Shown here one piece after another: positions 57,663 through 64,000 of a stretch of 64,000 nt of DNA (position 1 is its first letter; each line of letters begins with the position of its first letter). Source of the DNA: Aptenodytes patagonicus (Eukaryota > Chordata > Aves > Sphenisciformes > Spheniscidae); the NCBI RefSeq assembly GCF_965638725.1, contig NC_134955.1:5004316-5068315 (forward strand), given 5' to 3'. Both the position numbers and the translations under genes were made by a program. Below the pieces are notes generated by a model. It did no database searches and was not told the origin of the DNA. It worked only from the letters and a program-made list of their open reading frames with translations.

Positions 57663-58149
57663 CCAATTTATACTCTTTGCTCTTGCTTATGTAAAGGTGT
57701 GTGAATGCAACTACCCCCTAAGATGGGCATGAGTTTTTTGGTGTCATCCTAACTTTACCCAAAGGTACAGCTTATTATTTTACATTTAAAATGGCTGGAA
57801 TTCATGTGGTGCAGAACCAAACCACAACATGATGAGGGGAGGCAGCAGAGAGGAGGATCCTCTGGCTTTACAGCTGAAATGGCTTGATTTGAATAGTAGC
57901 AAAGCTAGATCAGGTGGAAATCTCACTCTGCTCCTGTTCAGTGGGATGGGAACTTGATCTGGGGCCTATAATCTCTACTTCAAATTTAAATCAGGTGTTC
58001 CACGGGGGAGAGTCATTGCATATAATCCATGCATGTGGTGGTCTGTTTCTTGCCAAGGATGGAGCCAAATTAAAGGCTAGAGGGAAGAAATATTTGAAGA
58101 CAGGTTTTTAAAACAGCCATCAGAGCAGATTCTCAGATGACTCACAAGT

Positions 58150-58280
58150 ATCTTTAAATACTTTACCTCGCTTTTACACTTCAGAGGCACGAAAGAGAGT
58201 GCAGTTAAGTGACTTGAGCAAGGACGTGCAAGAAGCCTGAGGAACGGTACAGATTTCCGTACTGCATCTCAGAACTTCTT
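58150..58280 (+). mobile_element. MIR-like ancient SINE fragment
   Basis: Contains cttttacacttcagaggcac and gttaagtgacttgagcaagg, followed by a diverged version of the MIR core end. It lies directly before the NELL1 CpG island. Confidence 0.5.
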
Positions 58281-58349
58281 TTGTTTATTCATACCGGGCA
58301 TAAATTATTACTAAGACTAAATAGTTAATAAGGGTTGATTCTTACTATT

Positions 58350-59400
58350 TTTATGCCGAGAGCGAGGAGGAGGTGGCGAAAGCGCACCCCGCCGGCCCGC
58401 GCTCAGGCAGCCCCCGGCAGAGCTGCGTGGCCGCACCTCGCACCCACCCGGGGCTGCGGGACGTGCCGCCCGCGCCGCAGCGGGGACCTCTCGTCCGCGG
58501 GGGATTCATCTTTCGGGGGAGAAGGGCCGGGTCCGCTCCGCCAGCCTCCGCTTCCCCGCGTGAACCGTTTAGAGAGCGGGGAGAGGGGGCGGCCGGGGGG
58601 GCTCCCCCTGCGCCGGGGGCCGCTCCACGCTCCGTGGCGTGGCCGCGGCCGGGCGGCGGCGCTGGCGAGGCCCGGGGGGGGCCGCGCGTCACGGCGGGGG
58701 GCGGGCGGGGAGCCCCCGCTGCGGGGGCGTCGGGGCCGCGCCTGGGCAGCGGGCGGAGCCGCCGCCGCCTGCCGGAGCCGCTCCGCGCGTCGGAGGCTGC
58801 GCTCGGCTCCGCTGGGCTCGGCGCGGCTCCGCAGCAGCTGCCGGGAGGGAGGCGGGCGCCGCCGCCCGCGCCGCGCCGATGGGTCTCCTCCTGCTCCTCT
58901 GGGCGTGTGCGGCCGCCGCCGGGGCAGGTGAGGGGCCGGGCCGGGGCTGCGGGGCCGGTGTCCGCCCCTGCCGCCTCCCCGCGGAGCGAGGGCTGGGGCC
59001 GGGGCCGCCGCCGGGCGGAAACTTTGCGGGGCGGCGGGCTGCGCCCGCTGCGGGGCCGGGGAGCGGCCCCGGCTCTGCCGGCTGCCGCCGCGGCGGGGCC
59101 GGGCGTCCCTCGCTGCGCGGAGCGGAGCGGGCGCGGGTCTCCGCGGGGCGCAGCCCGGCTTAGCGCCGGGGGGCGGCCGCTCCGCGGGTGCCGTGGGGTA
59201 GGCGAGGGAAAGTTTTCCGAGAGCGGCGTGCGCGCTGCGCCCCGCAGGGACGGGTGCGGGCGGAGCGGGGTGCGGGCGGAGCGGGCTGGCCGCGGCGGGG
59301 GTCCGGCCGGGCGGTGCGCGGTGCTGCCCGCGGTAGCGGGCCGGGGGAAGCCGCCTTACAGGCGGGAGGCGGGCTGCAAGCGCGTTATTCCTGCCGGTGC
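58350..59400 (+). promoter_or_regulatory. NELL1: NELL1 promoter CpG island
   Basis: Very GC- and CpG-rich, with GC boxes such as gggggcgggc near 58696, bracketing NELL1 exon 1 (58879). No TATA box is evident, which fits a CpG-island promoter. The long open frames on both strands here (up to 453 codons) are a by-product of composition. Confidence 0.7.
58879..58927 (+). CDS. NELL1: NELL1 coding exon 1 (signal peptide)
   Basis: The ATG at 58879 opens MGLLLLLWACAAAAGA, a hydrophobic signal peptide, and the exon ends in phase 1 at the donor gtgagg. It joins in frame to exon 2, giving ...AAGA-AVGFGMDP, as in mammalian NELL1 (...TVVGFGMDP). No in-frame ATG occurs upstream within the island. NELL1 is a large secreted glycoprotein with a thrombospondin-N/laminin-G-like domain, von Willebrand C and EGF-like repeats, active in bone and neural development; those parts lie beyond the window. 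The leader is about five residues shorter than the human one. Confidence 0.85.
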
Positions 59401-62400
59401 TGTGCCCGCTACGTCGTTCCCGCAGCGTTGCGCGACCGAAGTACCGTTTCTTGTTCCTTGCGGAGGCTTTGTTCTCTTTCCCCTTGCCCCGGGTACCGCT
59501 CTTCCTCGGTCGGAGCTCACGAGGGGGACGTTTCTCCATGGTGCTTGTAGCTATTCTCAAGCAAATTACCCGGCACAATTACTAGAAGTGCGAAGGAATC
59601 CATGTTTAAAAATTATCATTCTTCTTACGGTAATTATTGCCTCACCAGAAGCGGCAGATCTCGAGAGGTGTGACATAAAAATAGTTGGAAGAAAATACCG
59701 CCTGTCCGTTTCGCAGTGGTGTTACCGTCAGTAGCGCACACGGATGTTTGAAATGGTCAGTAGGACCCGAAACTCTACTACTTAGAATTGCGAAGCCACT
59801 TGGAAAGTTCTTTGTGTGCAACAATTGCCGCTGAAGCTGTGAGAGGGAAGAGCAAAATGCCTCTCCTAGAGCCTGCTCTTTACCGTTTGAATGATTGCAC
59901 ATGGGTACGTGGAAGTGTCCTGGTTGTGTTGAGTGTGCTTTTACTTAAAGTTTTTCCGTCCCCAAAAAGCACGTTACACATGTCGAGGAAATTATAAATG
60001 CGCTGCCTCCGTTGCGTGGCTGCACATTAGCTGGATGGAGCGTGGCATGATTGCTGGTGCTTGGGTGTAGGTGATAAAGGCACAAGCAGAGAATACAAGC
60101 TGTCGGAGCTGTAAGGCAGAATTAATTTCTTTTAGGGATTTCCTAGTGACATCACTCATAATTATATAGCTTAAGCCTCTAATCTAGTGTAGTGCCTTCA
60201 GTTCACATTGGGCCAAATCCACCAAGTCCTGAGATGATTTCTATTCCCGCCCACCTGACTGAATCATTTGGAGTTTTGCTTGTGTAAGCCACTGATTTAA
60301 GGGGAATGGCCCAATTACTTTAAATAGGAATTGAAAGCAACATCAGTCAGGATCGGGCCCAAGCATCGCACAGCTCTCCCGTGAGAGCAGACGGGTTGAT
60401 GGTTAATTTTTACTTCAGAAAGAAACGGTATTTCCAGCTTCTTGTTCCACTGAAGAGAGGCAGCATAAAATACTAGATGCAAGTGCGGTTGATATGCTTG
60501 TGGTATCTTTCTGATACACTGTGGGAGACCACAGGGGGAAAGGAGACTTGGTTATCATACTGAAGCTGCTGATTTGTTGTTTATTAATTATTAACCAGGC
60601 TTTTGAGTGCCTGCTGCAGTTTGAAGAGCCAGCATGGGAAAAGGACTAGGTATTTAAAGCAGCATATGCTTTTGCTAAATAGTTGCTGTGGCATTAGAAA
60701 TAGTCTCTGTTTTTGAAAGCATTTTAAAAGCTGGAAGGGGGCACACTGAAGTTGTCACACAAGATCCTTCACTGGCATAAATCGAAGCCTGTGGAGCTAC
60801 AGTGCTCTGTACTTGTTGAGCCTCGGGTATTCAGGCTGGAATAAACAGCTTTAATAGAGCAGTGGAGCTACGGTGATTTATGGGAGTGCCTGTACTTGCT
60901 AGATGTGGTTTCTGTCCTCACCCTGTTGATGTCTGTGGCAGAGCTTTCACTGACTTTACTGGGGTCAAGATTTGTCTTACTGGACGTGGTTTGTCCTTTC
61001 TGTTGAGCAAGTTTTAGTCCCTACTCAATCTCCCTTCATATTAGTAGGTTTTTGCTGATCTGAACAGATCTAACCCCTTACAAATGAGGAACAGCATACT
61101 CTCTTCTTGGCAGAGGCAGCAGACACTATCTTTCCCCTTAGTAAGTTCACACAATTTACAGCGTGCTGCTTTTCTTCTGAATAAAAACCTTAGAAGACAC
61201 AATAAGTCCTTCTGTTTTTCTTCTAAAACTATCTTTGCTTTTGTGGTTTTTTTTGGTTGTTTTTTTTTTTTTTCCCCAGAAAGGCTGCTCCCTGTATTTA
61301 TAGATGTGTTTGTGTCTGGAGTTTGTAGGTTGCAGCCCTTGCACTGGAAGAGTTGCTGTAGGTTGGGAATCAATAGGTCGATAAGCTCTCTCCTGTTGAT
61401 CAGAGGCAGGTACACTAAAGGAAAGCAGTTGCTGGTAAATGTTGGCTATAGCACGATGGGTACGTTTCCTCAGCAGCATCTTGACTGTGTGTGAGTGGTT
61501 TGGGACCAGAAGAGCTGGCTGGCTGTGTTTCTGATGCCAGTGTTTCTTCCAGAGGGGGAAGGTGTTCTTGGTCCGTCAGCATGCGCGGTGTCGGTTGTGG
61601 TTTGTTCAGTGCCTGAGCGTCTAGGGTGGGTGAAGCCAAAGATAATACTAAAAGCCTGATGATGTTGCTGATTATTTGGGAAGTTTTTACCTTTGGAGAA
61701 GTTTATCTAGGTTTGTATTCATATTCATATTTTAATTTTCTACAAAAAGGTACTTATCCCCACATCCTTATGAAAGCACTGTGTATGTACTCACTTGGAT
61801 ATGTCAGCACTCTTGGAGCTTCAGTTCTGCCAGATGCCACTAGATCTTAATTTTCCTTGTAGAGTGAGGTTGCTAGAGACCTCCTACAGCTGTCTTTTCA
61901 ATATTTTTTTGCTACTCTGCCCCTTGTGCAGTAGTATCCTCTGCATTAGCACAATGCATTATTCCAACAAGTTTTAATCCTTGAGTAACGGAAAGGAGAA
62001 AGTGCTGTGGTACAGATGATTTATGAGTAGAATACGTAACTTCTTGTTCGTTCTGTACACCTCAGTAATTTCTTACAGCCTTTCAAAGAATCAAACTAGA
62101 ATATTTGCTGCTTAACTGATCCAGAAGCACAGTCCTGGAATAACAAATGAATCAATTTAGACCTGAACGTGAAGTCCACTCAGTGGAAATCAATCTGGAT
62201 GTGCTTTACAGCTAACATCCTTGCTCCATGGAAGTCAGTGGGACTTTTACCATTGACTTCGGCTGTGTCTGATTTCATTCTTGGAGCCTGTTCCCGTTAC
62301 TAATGATGTTAGTGAAAAATGTCATTAGGAAAGCGCTTGGATCCCACATGAGATATTTGACCTATGTGTCAGGCACAGATCTCGTGCCACACTTACTGCT

Positions 62401-63338
62401 GTGTTGAGAGAGAGACCGCAGTCAGGCTGGCCTCTCTTCCCATCCCTAGAAAAAGGAGATATGTTTAATGAACGTGGTGTGCCATAACCATCAAGTTGCC
62501 CTGAACTTTTGAACACAGCAACTTCAAACTGCATGAGCGTGTGCCTTTTCTGTCAATCCCATCAGGTCCCTACTGGTTCAAGGAGTGCCCGGTCTTTTCC
62601 TGGGCATAAGCCATTTCTAAATTTTAGGTTTAGCTTTGTGCTTCTCCAGTAGGTGCTCCTGCAGACCAGAAGGTGCTACTGCTGGCTCAGGTGAATGAAT
62701 GTCTGCTATCTGTAGGTAGGCTTTGGCACGCTTTACAGGCACCGGCTGTGCTGAAATACAGAGGTGTGCTTCCGAAGCAATATCAAGCAGTTTTGTGAGT
62801 CACCCAGGGCTCTTGGATTACAGGATGGCATCCTTTGCCCTGCTACCGTGTCTCCTCCAGGCTCATTTTCTCTAGTTGGGAAAATAGATTATGTTTAGAC
62901 TATGAGCTACGGGGCCTGATCTGTTAGTCGCAGCTAGGTATGAAATGTGAGAGGAATTTGCAGTCCTCAAGTCTCCCTGGAAATAGTGTGGCCAATAGAT
63001 GAATGCTGCAAATCTCTCTCATCTTTTTGCATAGGTGGTTATGCTTTTATTTATTTATTACTCTTTAGCCTTATGAAGATACTGGATTAATGTGTCAGCT
63101 GTTGAATGTTTTAACTTGTGTGTAGTAAAATCTGTGGAAAAGAAATCGTTTAACTGGAAGAATTGGAGAAGAGTACCTTCTCTTTCCTGCAGCAGAGTTA
63201 CTGTCTTATAAGTAATTACTGTATACGGTGTCTGTGAAGGTACTAGAAATGTCTGCACTAGATATTCTTCTCCATTCTTTCCATTACCTGATTTGAAATA
63301 AAAATTGATCTAACTCTCTCTCTCTGCGCCTCCAACAG
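58928..63338 (+). other. NELL1: NELL1 intron 1
   Basis: It starts in the CpG island and turns AT-rich after about 59.5 kb. Remnants of ancient repeats occur at 60.2, 60.9 and 62.2 kb. No nested gene recognised. Confidence 0.8.
60200..60365 (+). repeat. ancient palindromic amniote repeat remnant
   Basis: Begins ttgggccaaatccaccaagt and ends caggatcgggcccaagc, the reversed-end pattern of an old amniote repeat. Similar phrases occur at 60930-60980 (ttcactgactttactggggt) and 62218-62290 (tccatggaagtcagtgggac). Assignment is by memory of such repeats and is uncertain. Confidence 0.3.
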
Positions 63339-63467
63339 CTGTAGGATTTGGAATGGATCCCGACTTACAGATTGATATCATCACAGAACTGGATCTTGTG
63401 AATACAACCCTTGGGGTAACACAAGTGTCAGGACTACACAATGCCAGCAAAGCATTTTTATTCCAAG
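63339..63467 (+). CDS. NELL1: NELL1 coding exon 2
   Basis: The acceptor is cgcctccaacag. The exon encodes VGFGMDPDLQIDIITELDL, then VNTTLGVTQVSGLHNASKAF and LFQ, nearly identical to mammalian NELL1 at the start of the thrombospondin-N-like domain, with two N-glycosylation sequons (NTT, NAS). It ends in phase 1 at the donor gtaaga. About 4.4 kb separates it from exon 1; the gene continues beyond the window end. Confidence 0.95.
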
Positions 63468-64000
63468 GTAAGACAAACATCTTATCTCACTTCTGTCTGC
63501 ATGAGCTCATAAGAGCTTTGATGCCTAACTGATTCCCTGTAATGGTGGTCTTGCTTAACTGTCGCTTTCTTTTATTTTTATTTTTTGGAAATAGTCCTTG
63601 TTACTTTCCTGAAATACATATGACATTTTTCTTTTAGTGTGTGTCAGGTAGTTGAGGTTAGAGACCTTTAGGGAAGTATTTTTGGGTAGGTTTTCAACAC
63701 TCCCCAATACTTATTTCTAACTAAATATGTCAAAGTGCTTCCAAGGCATGGACTGGGTTGTATTCTTGTGTACTTTCTCTCTGTGATTGTACACATGCAT
63801 AGCTGAAGCTATGTAACTATGAGCAAGCATTTAATGTGTTGACACTGGGTAGTAACATGTAGCAAGTCTTTCATCAACTTTGTGAAAACTGTTGAAGTGG
63901 GAAAATTGAACAGTGTTGCATTTAACTGTCCAAGCTGAGTACCAAGTACAGAGTAAGTCACTTTGAATTGTGATTTGTTTTCATTCAGTATTCTAAGATA

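Larger units (their letters stand above)
54221..58349. other. intergenic DNA between SLC6A5 and NELL1
   Basis: Holds MIR-like pieces, the CTCF-like motif and the solo LTR. The stretch at 56165-56225 also resembles a MIR end. No gene seen. Confidence 0.6.

Noticed and set aside
58373..59734. 453-codon + strand frame and overlapping 391-codon minus frame in the NELL1 island
   Set aside because: Extreme GC content removes stop codons in all frames; the residues are Arg/Ala/Gly/Pro-rich without domains, and the frame crosses a real NELL1 splice donor.

Overview
This is a window of bird nuclear DNA. Coding sequence comes as short exons with GT/AG splice sites in long introns. The interspersed repeats are 5'-truncated CR1 LINEs, whose 3' ends carry the typical 'gaatcatagaatc' tail, plus one LTR of a kind I recognise from bird genomes. 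I cannot name the species.

Two genes are certain, both on the + strand. (1) SLC6A5, the neuronal glycine transporter GlyT2, is complete for coding sequence: 15 coding exons between 17338 and 49240. All intron phases match and the spliced frame is 786 codons plus a stop. It has the SLC6 core with 12 membrane segments, four N-glycosylation sequons in the second extracellular loop, a long disordered N-terminus and a short C-tail ending SQC. (2) NELL1 is partial: coding exon 1 (58879-58927, in a CpG island) and exon 2 (63339-63467). The rest lies beyond the window. SLC6A5 followed by NELL1, head to tail, is also the order on human chromosome 11p15.

Layout: 1-12,100 is AT-rich upstream DNA with two CR1 fragments and one unexplained candidate terminal exon near 3.6 kb. 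12,100-17,300 is GC-rich, CpG-rich SLC6A5 upstream DNA with a tandem RE1/NRSF-like motif. 17,317-49,240 is SLC6A5, with CR1 insertions in introns and an isolated CpG island in the intron before the penultimate exon. 49,241 to about 54,220 is probably SLC6A5 3' UTR plus intergenic DNA with three AATAAA signals and a near-perfect hairpin. 54,220-58,350 is intergenic, with MIR-like fragments and the LTR. 58,350-59,400 is the NELL1 CpG island, followed by intron 1, exon 2 and part of intron 2.

The two genes do not form a pathway: one clears and recycles glycine at inhibitory synapses, the other encodes a secreted signalling glycoprotein. I found no bacterial-type system, CRISPR array or intact mobile element. 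The items most worth checking are the ITIM-like terminal exon (3585-3708), the two 21-bp RE1-like repeats (16212-16253), the CTCF-like motif in the intronic CpG island (44314) with a convergent partner at 55971, and the hairpin at 53723-53782.
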